A DNA stretch of 64,000 nucleotides from the NCBI RefSeq assembly GCF_009184635.1, contig NZ_WELI01000009.1, forward strand, positions 1 through 64,000, written 5' to 3'. Origin of the DNA: Rudanella paleaurantiibacter (GTDB lineage: Bacteria > Bacteroidota > Bacteroidia > Cytophagales > Spirosomataceae). Numbering within the stretch: position 1 is the first letter of the stretch; each line of letters starts with the position of its first letter. The position numbers and the translations under genes were made by a program. Positions 41,601 to 50,182 of the stretch are shown here, piece after piece. A model generated the notes under the pieces. That model was not told where the DNA came from and made no database searches. It saw only the letters and a program-made list of their open reading frames with translations.

Positions 41601-43934
41601 ATGGCAAACGAAGAAAAAGAAATCAAAGGACCTGAGGATTTGACCAGTAAGCCAGCCGAAATGTTGGAACTGGATGCGACAGAGAACGCTGCTGCTGAGC
41701 CTGCTCAAGAGGATGTAACAGACGAACCTGCTGCCCAGTCAACTGAAACGGTTGAGGCATCAACGCCCGTCGAACCCTCGGAAGAACCGGCCCCGGTAGA
41801 AGCATCCGCTGAAGCCCCAGTCGCGCCGGTTACCAGTGAAGAGTCATCGGTTCCGACAGCCGCTACGGAGGCTGAACCCACCGATGTGTCAGACGCCCAG
41901 GCGGTTTCGACCGACGAGGCTCCCGCCGAAGAACTCCCGGCCGATGCCGAGGTGCCTTCCATTCTGGAAGAAACAGCCCCACAAGCTGAGGCTGTAGCCG
42001 AGGTCGCAACACCCGAAGCGGAAGCAGCTCCGGCCGACGCTATCGAACCATCGGTAGCCGAGGAAATCACGGCTGACTACGCCGATACGGAGACCGCCGA
42101 GGAAGAAGCGGCTGCCCAGCCTGCCATCGACTACAGTCAGTTTGGTAAGGCTGAATTTGTGGCGTTGCTTCAGGAGCAACTGACAACCATCAGCGCCGAA
42201 GGGGTAACACCCGGCGATTTCAAGCGGGCCGACGCCATTTTGAAAGAAGCCAAGCCCCTGTTCGATCAGTTGAAGGCAGGTGACCGCCAATCGGCTCTCT
42301 CGAAATACACCGAAGAGAACGGGTCTGACGAAGGATTTGAGTTTAAGTACGACGAAAGCGTCAACCAGTTTGATGCGTTTTACAAGCAGATCAAGAGTCT
42401 GAAGAATACCTATTTCCAGAATCTGGACAAGGCCAAAGATTCGAATTTCGCGACCAAAACCGAACTGCTCCGGCGGCTTCGGGAGTTGGTTGAGAACGAC
42501 GAAAACAGCGCGGCTGATCCTAAAGCCAGCTGGAACGAGTTCAAGCAGGTTCAGGACGAGTGGAAAGCCGCCGGCAATATCAACTCGCCCCACAACGCTA
42601 CGCTTTGGGCTACGTACCACGCCCTGGTCGACCGGTATTACAGCAACCGGAATATTTATTTTGAGCTGAAAGAGCTCGACCGCAAGCGGAATGCCACCCT
42701 CAAAACGGAGGTAATCCAGAAGGTTGAAGCTATGGCGCAGGAACTGGCCGACAAGCCAGTGTCGCGTCAGACAATCGACGAAGCGAACGCCTTGTTTGAA
42801 GAGTACAAGCATATCGGCCCGGCCCCCAAAGCCGAGCAGGAAGTACTCTGGGGCCGGATGAAGGCGGCTCTGGATACGCTGTACGAACGGCGTCGGGGAC
42901 AAACCGAAGAGCAGCGGAAAGAATCGGCTCAGCTGTACGAAGAGAAGTCGAAAATCTACGAAGAGCTGGTTCCGTTCACCTCATTCTCTTCATCGAGCAT
43001 CAACGACTGGAACGACAAGACCAAAGAGGTCATGGCGATTCAGGACCGCTGGAATGCGCTGAAAGGCTCTATGCCGCGCGAAGAAGGCAAGGAGTTGAGC
43101 AAGAAATTCTGGGCAACGCTGAAGTCGTTCTTCTACAACAAAGGCGAGTTCTTCAAAGAGCTGGAAGCCAAGCGTGAGCAGAACCTGAAAGCGAAAACCG
43201 AACTTTGCGAGCAGGTGGAAGCCATCCTGGAGTCGGGCGAAGATACCCCTGAGCTGACGCAGCGCGTGATTGAGCTGCAGCGGCAGTGGAAAAACATCGG
43301 CCAGGTACCCGAGAAATTCAAGAACACGATTTTTGATCGGTTTAAGAATGCCTGTGATTCGTTCTTCAACCGCAAGCGTAACAAGAATCAGGAAACTGAG
43401 CGGGAGTTTGAGGACAACCTCGCGAAGAAAAACGAGCTGATTGCCCGCATCGAAGCCGCGGCATCGGAAGGTGCCGACCTCTCGCAAATGAACGAGTTCA
43501 AGCGCGAGTGGAGCAGCATTGGATTTGTACCCAAGCGCGATATGCAGGTGACCCAGAAACGCTATATCAACGCTATCAACGCGTTGGTCGGTGCGATGGG
43601 TAAGATGACCCAGAAAGAAAAAGACCGGGTAATCCAGGAAACCGAAGCCGAAGTAAATCAAGGCCGTCGGGGTGGTGGTGGTAACCGGGGCGACCGCGAC
43701 CGGGATTCATACCGTCGGGGTGGTCATGGTGATGGCGACAGCCGGGGTGGCGATATCCGTCGTCGGATTACGGCCCTTGAAAACGACATCGCTACATACC
43801 GGAACAACATCGAGTTCTTTGCCCGGTCGAAGAACGCCGATAAACTCCGTGCCGATATCGACAAAAAGATTGCTGATGCGCAGAAGCAACTCGATGATCT
43901 CCGCAATCAGCTACGGGCTGCCCAGTCGGCCTAA
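41601..43934 (+). CDS. DUF349 coiled-coil protein with long acidic N-terminus
   Basis: 777 residues. The first 170 are a low-complexity acidic run of Glu, Ala, Pro, Thr, Val and Asp. From about 175 the chain is helical, with four or five DUF349 units, each with a W-x-x-x-x-x-x-x-x-x-x-W pattern (SWNEFKQVQDEWKAAG, LWATYHALVDRYY, DWNDKTKEVMAIQDRWNAL, LQRQWKNIGQVPEKF, FKREWSSIGFVPKRD). A Gly/Arg/Asp-rich stretch (about 690-720, RRGGGGNRGDRDRD) precedes a last coiled coil. DUF349 proteins are cytosolic and their role is unknown; the RGG-like part suggests RNA or nucleic-acid contact. Confidence 0.9.
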   Translation: MANEEKEIKGPEDLTSKPAEMLELDATENAAAEPAQEDVTDEPAAQSTETVEASTPVEPSEEPAPVEASAEAPVAPVTSEESSVPTAATEAEPTDVSDAQAVSTDEAPAEELPADAEVPSILEETAPQAEAVAEVATPEAEAAPADAIEPSVAEEITADYADTETAEEEAAAQPAIDYSQFGKAEFVALLQEQLTTISAEGVTPGDFKRADAILKEAKPLFDQLKAGDRQSALSKYTEENGSDEGFEFKYDESVNQFDAFYKQIKSLKNTYFQNLDKAKDSNFATKTELLRRLRELVENDENSAADPKASWNEFKQVQDEWKAAGNINSPHNATLWATYHALVDRYYSNRNIYFELKELDRKRNATLKTEVIQKVEAMAQELADKPVSRQTIDEANALFEEYKHIGPAPKAEQEVLWGRMKAALDTLYERRRGQTEEQRKESAQLYEEKSKIYEELVPFTSFSSSSINDWNDKTKEVMAIQDRWNALKGSMPREEGKELSKKFWATLKSFFYNKGEFFKELEAKREQNLKAKTELCEQVEAILESGEDTPELTQRVIELQRQWKNIGQVPEKFKNTIFDRFKNACDSFFNRKRNKNQETEREFEDNLAKKNELIARIEAAASEGADLSQMNEFKREWSSIGFVPKRDMQVTQKRYINAINALVGAMGKMTQKEKDRVIQETEAEVNQGRRGGGGNRGDRDRDSYRRGGHGDGDSRGGDIRRRITALENDIATYRNNIEFFARSKNADKLRADIDKKIADAQKQLDDLRNQLRAAQSA

Positions 43935-43957
43935 GCGAATCAGAAATGATTAATCAG

Positions 43958-43988
43958 AAGCCTGTGCGAATAAACGCACAGGCTTTTT
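43958..43988 (+). terminator. Intrinsic terminator of the DUF349 gene
   Basis: A perfect 11-bp stem AAGCCTGTGCG/CGCACAGGCTT (43958-43985) with a 6-base loop continues into a T run. Confidence 0.9.
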
Positions 43989-44138
43989 TCATCTCAATTG
44001 GGCGGGGAGTTTATGTTGCCCCGTTATTCCCTCGGCATCGGTTCTAAAATCTGGCATTTTAGCGTTAGCCAAACCATCTGTTTTTCAACAAAATACGCCT
44101 TAGCACCACAAAAAATGCATATTTTTTATATCAAACGC

Positions 44139-44169
44139 TTGCGCTGAATCATTCTTCGCCCTACTTTTG
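44139..44169 (+). promoter_or_regulatory. Promoter of the tRNA-Thr gene
   Basis: TTG at 44139-44141, 20 bases, then TACTTTTG at 44162-44169, an exact fit to the Bacteroidetes TTG/TAnnTTTG promoter. The predicted start at about 44176 is some 33 bases before the mature tRNA. The rest of the gap from 43990 is AT-rich with no gene. Confidence 0.65.
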
Positions 44170-44208
44170 CACCACGATTCACCGGTAACGGGGCGTCGCA
44201 AAAGTAAA

Positions 44209-44281
<73 letters not shown>

Positions 44282-44288
44282 CTTAAAG

Positions 44289-44319
44289 AAAACCGCTCAA
44301 GTATTTGAGCGGTTTTTTT
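44289..44319 (+). terminator. Terminator of tRNA-Thr
   Basis: AAAACCGCTCAA (44289-44300) and its complement (44305-44316) form a 12-bp stem with a 4-base loop, running into seven T residues. Confidence 0.9.
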
Positions 44320-44461
44320 GTGCCTTTCTCCGTGCCGAAACCAAGCTACTTAGAGCCACAGTTCGAGTTAACACGAGTGCCGCCCGCAAACATGACTGCG
44401 CCACTAGCTTTAAAACGAAAGCCAGGGGTGCAGTCATGTGCAGATCATAATAGCCCAGTTT

Positions 44462-46783
44462 CTATTTCTTGTACTTGGTCACGCGGGCGTCTTTGATCAC
44501 TCCTTTCCAATTAAGGCCAAAGCCAAAATCGTACGAGTTCCCCTCTGAATCACGGTGGCAGGGCATATCAAACGGCACATCTTCGGCCTGCTTTTCAACG
44601 ACGCTCATCGATGCGGGCATTTGCATCGGCAGCAAACCCGACGGCTGGACTTTACCTGACATAATATCGAGCAACGCCTGATCCTGCACGCCGAAGCTGA
44701 CAAGAATGGCACTCGCATCGCCCTCAATTTCGCTGAACACCATCGGGTTGGCAACAGCCACCGAAACAATAACGGGCTTACCATTCATTTTCTGGCGGGT
44801 TTCGGCTACCAATTGCACGTCTGTTACGTTGCGCGCCGTAACCGATTTATCCTTGTACGAACGGTTGGTAAACGACTCCAGCGGGTCGCCCCCGGCCAGG
44901 CTCGTGGCCCGCGCGTCGGTAGCCGTGTAGGGGCCGTACTGCAAACTGATAGGCAGGTAGCCATTACCCCCTTTTTTCAGATCTTCTACGTCGTATCCAA
45001 TACCCGTTTTGGGGTTTTCGATAAACACCAGAGCTACATCAGCCTCGGCGGGGTTGTCGGTCACCTTGAAGTATTTCTTCACCAGCTCCATATTCACCGG
45101 ATAATCGGTTGAGGACGGGGTTTCGATACCGAGGAAATTCCGGCTCGCGGCTACGTATCGCTTCGGTACGTACACCGTTTTGGTGGAAGCCAACGGCAGC
45201 ACCGCGGCCTTATTTTTGAGCATAACGATCGACTTCAGCTGGGCTTCGTACCCGGCCTGCATGTACGCGGGCTTGCCCACAATCCGGCTCGATTCAGCCG
45301 CATTCAGATAAGGGTTTTCAAATAGACCAACCCGGAAAATATTACGCAGCAACCGTACGGCCGACTGCTCCATCCGGGCCCGCATAAACGGCTCTCCGTG
45401 CTGTTTTATACCAAGTTGGTAGGCCTCCAGAATCGGTTTGGCGTCGTTGTTACCTCCAAACTGATCAACACCCGCCATCAGTACTTTGTAGTGCCGCTCG
45501 GCAAGCGATAGTTTTTCGACGCCCCACGACTTTCCATCAATAAACGAGTCCATCACTTTGTGGTCGCCGGTCACGTTCCAGTCGGTACACACCACCCCAT
45601 CGTACCCGTACTTCTGCCGGAGCAAATCAGTAATCAGGTAACGGTTGTAGTTGTTAGCGATGTTTTCGCCGTTTTTCTTGTCCTGATTCCACGAGATGGT
45701 GTAATAGGGCATCACGGCCGACGCCATGCCGGTTTTGCCATTGAGCTTAAACGCCCCCTGGATAAACGGAATCAGGTGCTGATCGAAATTATTACCAGGG
45801 TACACCGCGTATTTGCCGTTGGCATAGTGCGCATCGCGGCCAGCCTCGCCAGCCCCGCCACCCGGCCAGTGTTTCACCATGGCGTTGACCGATCCGAAAC
45901 CCCAGCCGCCCGCTACCAGCTTCGGGCCGAGCGACGTTTGAAACCCGTTACAGTAGGCTTGCGCCATTGCTGCCGACAACCGGGGACTTTCGCCAAATGT
46001 GCCCTCAAAACGGCCCCAGCGAGGTTCGGTGGCAATATCGACCTGCGGAGAAAGCGCCGTAGTGATGCCCAGTGCCCGGTACTCATTGGCGGCAATTTGC
46101 CCAAACTGCTCTACCAGTGCCGGATCGAACGTAGCCGCTAAACCGAGCGACGAAGGCCACATAGAAATACGGCCACCCGCAGCTGCGTTGTACTCAGCCC
46201 GTGCCACCGTGCCGTGGCGGGGGTCAGAGCTGTTATTGGCCGGAATCCCCTTGCCTACCCGCTCACAGAATGCCTGCATCCGGTTGTTCCAGCGGGCTGC
46301 CACTTCGGGCGTCTGCACGGAGGTAATCAACACGTGCCGTAGGTGGTCGGTCTGGAGAAATTTCTGCTGCTGATCGGTTAGGGCCGTAGGATCGGTCTCG
46401 CCTTCTTTGAACGGTTTGCCGCCATAGGTACCCGCAAAGTAGCCGCCTGCCCGCGCCGGAATAGACTGGTGCGACGAGTACAGCATCAGGCCCGCAATTT
46501 CCTCGACAGTCAGTTTCGAGGCCAGGTCTTTGGCGCGCTGTTCAACCGGCAACCGCCAGTCTTCGTAGGGGTCGAGCACACCATTTCGGTTCAGGTCTTT
46601 AAACGCCAAACCGGCGACCGTAAGCAGTTTAACACCCGATTCAGCGGAATAACCAAGCGTTTGTCCGTCCGGATTAGTCACTACCCGAAACGAGCCCGCA
46701 TCGGTTTCGGTCCAGCGCGGCTGAGCAATGGCCAGCGTACTACACGCCCATACCGAAAGGCTGAGCATAAACGATTTTGTCAT
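44462..46783 (-). CDS. Glycoside hydrolase family 3 protein, secreted
   Basis: 773 residues. Signal peptide MTKSFMLSLSVWACSTLAIAQ. The GH3 N-terminal TIM-barrel (about 80-480) has STEVxARWN-like context, KHWPGGGAGEAGRD and the nucleophile Asp in GVVCTDWNVTGD. The alpha/beta sandwich (about 500-660) follows with SIVMLKNKAAVLPL. A Ca2+-loop-like DLNRNGVLDPYEDW lies near 63-76, before the barrel. It probably splits beta-glucosides or xylosides from plant polymers in the periplasm. No SusC/SusD pair is adjacent. The start is supported by a -7 box upstream. Confidence 0.93.
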   Translation of the reverse strand: MTKSFMLSLSVWACSTLAIAQPRWTETDAGSFRVVTNPDGQTLGYSAESGVKLLTVAGLAFKDLNRNGVLDPYEDWRLPVEQRAKDLASKLTVEEIAGLMLYSSHQSIPARAGGYFAGTYGGKPFKEGETDPTALTDQQQKFLQTDHLRHVLITSVQTPEVAARWNNRMQAFCERVGKGIPANNSSDPRHGTVARAEYNAAAGGRISMWPSSLGLAATFDPALVEQFGQIAANEYRALGITTALSPQVDIATEPRWGRFEGTFGESPRLSAAMAQAYCNGFQTSLGPKLVAGGWGFGSVNAMVKHWPGGGAGEAGRDAHYANGKYAVYPGNNFDQHLIPFIQGAFKLNGKTGMASAVMPYYTISWNQDKKNGENIANNYNRYLITDLLRQKYGYDGVVCTDWNVTGDHKVMDSFIDGKSWGVEKLSLAERHYKVLMAGVDQFGGNNDAKPILEAYQLGIKQHGEPFMRARMEQSAVRLLRNIFRVGLFENPYLNAAESSRIVGKPAYMQAGYEAQLKSIVMLKNKAAVLPLASTKTVYVPKRYVAASRNFLGIETPSSTDYPVNMELVKKYFKVTDNPAEADVALVFIENPKTGIGYDVEDLKKGGNGYLPISLQYGPYTATDARATSLAGGDPLESFTNRSYKDKSVTARNVTDVQLVAETRQKMNGKPVIVSVAVANPMVFSEIEGDASAILVSFGVQDQALLDIMSGKVQPSGLLPMQMPASMSVVEKQAEDVPFDMPCHRDSEGNSYDFGFGLNWKGVIKDARVTKYKK

Positions 46784-46836
46784 ACAAGTCGATGTCTAAA
46801 ATGTCTACGGGGTAGCTCACCGAACCACCTTTACGT

Positions 46837-46844
46837 CAAAAGTA
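46837..46844 (-). promoter_or_regulatory. Putative -7 box for the GH3 gene
   Basis: On the minus strand TACTTTTG matches TAnnTTTG exactly, 53 bases before the ATG at 46783. TTCG lies 20 bases further upstream. Confidence 0.45.
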
Positions 46845-47016
46845 CGCAAAGCCCCGATTTGTGCGAAGTTCGGGGCCTGTTTTTTGCCATTCATCCATCT
46901 TTTTTGACACCGATGGCATTCAGCAACTAAACCGTTTGATACCCCCACCTACCGTTGAGTCAAAACTATTGTCAATCAGACGATTGCACACTCACTTTCG
47001 CACCAAAAATCCATTC

Positions 47017-47847
47017 ATGTTCATGAAGCTTTCACTACTACTTCTCCTATTGGTAAGTTCATTGCGCGCTGTGGCGCAAATCGGTCTGGGCGGCACGCCA
47101 AACCCCAACGCAGTTTTAGATTTAAAAAGCCCCAATAAAGGCTTGCTTATTCCCCGCACTTCCACAACTACCCGACAAACCATTCCACCGGTTAAAGGTC
47201 TGATGGTGTATGACACCACGCAAAGTTCATTTTGGTACCATACGGGGGCTGTCTGGCGCGAAATCACCGACAAATGGCAAACTAATGGGTCGGTATTGTT
47301 CTCAAATAACTGGATTGGTATACAAACAAATTCTCCAGCCTACGCCCTTGATGTTGGTGGTAGTGTTCGGGCACAGCTAAACCTTCGCAGTGATAATGAC
47401 GCTTTGATCGAGCGCGATGTGCATGCCAAAAATAATCTATACGCTTATAATCGAGTCGGCATCGGTACCCTTTCACCTACACAACCGCTTGATGTAGTGG
47501 GGAATGCACGCATCAGTGAAAATTTGCAGGTCAATGGCAATTTCGGCATTGTTCGCAGTAATAGCTCAACCCAGTTGAAAATGAGTTTGCCCAGTGGCAA
47601 CCTGATTTTAACCTTGCAACCCAATGTATTTTTTGACGTAACGTTTAATATGACAACCTTCACCGGAACTCCACGCGTCAGTATTGCACAAGTCGTGAGT
47701 ACCGGGAACACGTGGCATCAGATTATACTTACCGTACACGATGTTAATACGACGACCAACACATTCAAGGTTCGATTTTATAATGCGGGCAACAGCACTG
47801 CTGTGTTCGATGGCACGCTTAACCTAATGGTGGTTGGCCAACCCTGA
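47017..47847 (+). CDS. Secreted protein with tail-fibre-like repeats
   Basis: 276 residues from ATG at 47017; ATG at 47023 would remove two residues. The signal peptide is MKLSLLLLLLVSSLRAVAQ. GGTPNPNAVLDLKSPNKGLLIPR is the start typical of Bacteroidetes surface proteins related to phage tail fibres. Later repeats WIGIQTNSPAYALDVGG and RVGIGTLSPTQPLDVVG show the IGxxxPxxxLDV pattern, which forms beta-helical shafts. The C-terminal 80 residues are beta-rich. It lacks an intramolecular chaperone domain. Probably exported and surface-exposed. Confidence 0.78.
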   Translation: MFMKLSLLLLLLVSSLRAVAQIGLGGTPNPNAVLDLKSPNKGLLIPRTSTTTRQTIPPVKGLMVYDTTQSSFWYHTGAVWREITDKWQTNGSVLFSNNWIGIQTNSPAYALDVGGSVRAQLNLRSDNDALIERDVHAKNNLYAYNRVGIGTLSPTQPLDVVGNARISENLQVNGNFGIVRSNSSTQLKMSLPSGNLILTLQPNVFFDVTFNMTTFTGTPRVSIAQVVSTGNTWHQIILTVHDVNTTTNTFKVRFYNAGNSTAVFDGTLNLMVVGQP

Positions 47848-47894
47848 CTCGCACTCAAACGGGTAGTTGCGCTCCGGTCTGTGATTTTATAGGT

Positions 47895-48722
47895 ATGTTC
47901 CGTAAACTTCTCCTTTTCTGCTGCCTTGTTGGCCTGTTTAGCTCGTTCCGGCGCGATACCCTGACGTGGGTAGCCATCGGCGACTCGATCACGTACCTCA
48001 ACGACCACCTGAACGAAACCGGCAATCGGGTTACCAAAGGGTATATGACCCGCGTAACCGAGCAATTGCCCTATGTCCAGTTTGTGAACCAGGGACATAA
48101 TGGCTGGACGGCCGGGCGCATTGCCGCGCAGATTGAGACGCTAAACCTCACCAGAGCGGACCTCTACTCGGTGTTTCTGGGCACCAACGACTGGTGGGCC
48201 GGGCGGCCATTGGGACAGCTGAACGATTATATTGCCAATACGGGCAACCGGACGGTGTACGGCTCCTATCGGATTATTATTGATAAGCTCCGAAGCCTCA
48301 ACCCCAACGCGCCGATCATCCTGATTACCCCCATGCAGCGTGTGGATTTTGTGTACCTGTTCAACTTTAAGAACAACGCGTTTGGCTCGTACAAGCCCAA
48401 AAACGGGCAGTCGCTCGAATCGTTTGCGCAAGCCATCGACTCCATTGGTCGCCATGAGAAGCTGCCCGTGGTGGATTTGTACCACCTGAAAGGGCTGGAC
48501 CACAAAGAGCTGGTGAAGTTCAAGCGGCTGAAAGACCCGCAAACAGGGCAGTATCGGAACTACCGCTATCCCGATTTCATCGATGTTCCGTTTAACCCCG
48601 AAACCGACGAGTACCCCTACCCCGCTGAGTCGGTCGCACAAACGTACGATGGTCTACATCCTTCCGACGCAGGTTACGAACGGATTGCGCGGGTCCTGAT
48701 AAAGCGCATTAAACGGCTCTGA
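47895..48722 (+). CDS. SGNH/GDSL hydrolase, secreted
   Basis: 275 residues. Signal peptide MFRKLLLFCCLVGLFSSF. Block I is AIGDSITYLN with the nucleophile Ser, block II has the Gly in NQGHNGWTAGR, block III is GTNDWW with Asn, and block V is DGLHPSDAGYERIA with Asp and His. The family includes esterases and carbohydrate acetylesterases. The neighbouring GH3 gene suggests a carbohydrate substrate, but it is on the other strand and not linked by operon. Confidence 0.92.
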   Translation: MFRKLLLFCCLVGLFSSFRRDTLTWVAIGDSITYLNDHLNETGNRVTKGYMTRVTEQLPYVQFVNQGHNGWTAGRIAAQIETLNLTRADLYSVFLGTNDWWAGRPLGQLNDYIANTGNRTVYGSYRIIIDKLRSLNPNAPIILITPMQRVDFVYLFNFKNNAFGSYKPKNGQSLESFAQAIDSIGRHEKLPVVDLYHLKGLDHKELVKFKRLKDPQTGQYRNYRYPDFIDVPFNPETDEYPYPAESVAQTYDGLHPSDAGYERIARVLIKRIKRL

Positions 48723-48746
48723 AAGGGTAAAGTAGTCAGACTGAAT

Positions 48747-48829
48747 TGAATGTATAATGAACAATGCATAATGAATAATTGTCAGCAGGCAAGACAATTA
48801 TTCATTATGCATTGTTCATTATACATTCA
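48747..48829. repeat. Perfect 37-bp inverted repeat, family C
   Basis: 48747-48783 is the exact reverse complement of 48793-48829, with a 9-base loop. The arm is built of AATGAACAATGCATAATG-type units. Similar wording occurs at 62505-62600. It lies past the stop of the SGNH hydrolase. A half copy of family A (CAAACTATAAACCATAAACC, about 48877-48896) follows. Confidence 0.9.
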
Positions 48830-48908
48830 CTTAAGCGTATATAGTTCATCGTTTCTGAGCAGTTAACCAAAAACCACAAACTATAAACCATAAACCAGAT
48901 TTGCGCGT

Positions 48909-49502
48909 CTACTTCACCGTCTGTCGGAGATGTTTACGGGCTCGCAGACGGAGTTTCCGCCACGACAGCGGATCGGCCGGGTACGACCGGTCGGCGGGGA
49001 TATTGTTGATGAGCAGGGCAGTAAGCAGCAAAATACCAACGCCCGTCAGTACCGGCGAGAAAGTGTAGGCAAAGCCAAGGCTTTTGATTTTTTCAGAGCC
49101 AATATTAGCGATCAGGGCCGTAGCACCACCGGGCGGGTGCATGGTTTTGGTAATCTGCATAGCCACAATAGACAACGAAACGGCCAATGCCGACGATAAC
49201 CAGAGCTGGCCGGGAAACAGTTTGTAGACAGCTACGCCAATAAGCGAGGCAATCAGATGACCGCCAACCAGATTACGGGGCTGGGCCAGCGGGCTATGTG
49301 CCGACCCGAAAATAAGTACACACGAGGCCCCCAAGGAGCCAATCAAAAACACATTGTCCTGTTCGGTAAAATGCGTTTGCTGCATGAGCCCGATGGCAGC
49401 AATGGCCACAAACGCGCCCAGAAAAGTCCAGAAATGGTCGGCGGGCCGAAGCAGGGTTTGACGATAGATCACATACCGGGCCACACGGTAGTGTCGCTTC
49501 AT
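48909..49502 (-). CDS. HPP-family membrane protein
   Basis: 197 residues from ATG at 49500-49502; another in-frame ATG lies four codons upstream. Four or so hydrophobic segments: FWTFLGAFVAIAAIGLM, NVFLIGSLGASCVLIFG, NLVGGHLIASLIGVAVYKLF, LWLSSALAVSLSIVAMQIT and VLTGVGILLLTALLINN. The signature MHPPGGATALI contains the HPP motif. HPP proteins occur in bacteria and plant chloroplasts, where they have been linked to nitrite transport. The role here is unknown. Confidence 0.9.
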   Translation of the reverse strand: MKRHYRVARYVIYRQTLLRPADHFWTFLGAFVAIAAIGLMQQTHFTEQDNVFLIGSLGASCVLIFGSAHSPLAQPRNLVGGHLIASLIGVAVYKLFPGQLWLSSALAVSLSIVAMQITKTMHPPGGATALIANIGSEKIKSLGFAYTFSPVLTGVGILLLTALLINNIPADRSYPADPLSWRKLRLRARKHLRQTVK

Positions 49503-49615
49503 TCGTATTCTCATTCTCACAACGTCAATTACACATACTCTGCAGAGCTGAACAGGCAGCCCACTCGTTGGCAACAGCCCAACCGGTCTGATTAATTCCG
49601 AAAACAGGCTCAAAA

Positions 49616-49649
49616 GTCAAAACCCATCCCAGTCAGGATGGGCTTTGAC
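49616..49649 (-). terminator. Terminator of the alcohol dehydrogenase operon
   Basis: A 14-bp stem (49616-49629 with 49636-49649) with one G-U pair and a 6-base loop. On the minus strand it runs into TTTTG, 20 bases past the stop of the 170-residue gene. Confidence 0.75.
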
Positions 49650-49669
49650 CCTTAAACTGTATGTATCGT

Positions 49670-50182
49670 TTACGCCCGTTGCAGCGAACGGCTCCGGTTG
49701 CCGCGCAACAGGGCTACTACACCAGCCGTGATCGCTACCGTAATCAGCACTTTGGTTGCCAACCCCTGCGGGTTATGCTTCCACTCCGATTTCCAGCCCT
49801 TTTCAGCGAAAATATTGGGCACCCGCCCCTGCTTAAAATCGTCGATAATACCTTCGACCACATTGACGCGGTCGGCCAGCAGCAGCGGTAACCAATGACC
49901 GTAACTCGACTCGCTATATTGGAAAGCGTACCGCCGAAGGGCACCACTCAGGCCGGTTGGCGGTACCGTTGTGCCAAATACCGCCGTCAGGCCGGGGCGT
50001 TCGTTGGAATGCAACACCTCTTCATGGGCTACCTGCTGCGTAGGCCGGTCCCACGAATACCCCGAATGCTCCGCATTGGTGCGCTGTTTCATGGGGTATG
50101 TCGGATCATTTTTCGGGTCTGCGTCGATGCCCCAGCCCTTGATATGGGCAAATTGAGGGGCTAATTCTTCCAGATTAGGCAT
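49670..50182 (-). CDS. Protein of unknown function coupled to the alcohol dehydrogenase
   Basis: 170 residues from ATG at 50180-50182. A soluble N-terminus carries FAHIKGWGIDADPKNDPTYPMK and then a polar stretch with GYSWDRPTQQ. A middle part follows (HSNERPGLTAVFGTTVPPTGLSGALRRYAF), then RVNVVEGIIDDFKQGRVPNIFAEKG and one hydrophobic segment near the end (VLITVAITAGVVALL) before a basic tail. So it is probably anchored to a membrane by its C-terminus. I recognise no family. Its start overlaps the end of the dehydrogenase gene by 8 bases, so the two are surely co-translated. Confidence 0.75.
   Translation of the reverse strand: MPNLEELAPQFAHIKGWGIDADPKNDPTYPMKQRTNAEHSGYSWDRPTQQVAHEEVLHSNERPGLTAVFGTTVPPTGLSGALRRYAFQYSESSYGHWLPLLLADRVNVVEGIIDDFKQGRVPNIFAEKGWKSEWKHNPQGLATKVLITVAITAGVVALLRGNRSRSLQRA

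Noticed and set aside
41889..42902. 337-residue leftward reading frame opposite the DUF349 gene
   Set aside because: It is the complement of a repetitive coiled-coil gene with biased codons, which produces long antisense frames.
44320..44461. Integration scar next to tRNA-Thr
   Set aside because: I looked for a repeated tRNA 3' end and an integrase. Neither is present; only a weak 10-bp inverted pair (ACATGACTGC) is seen.
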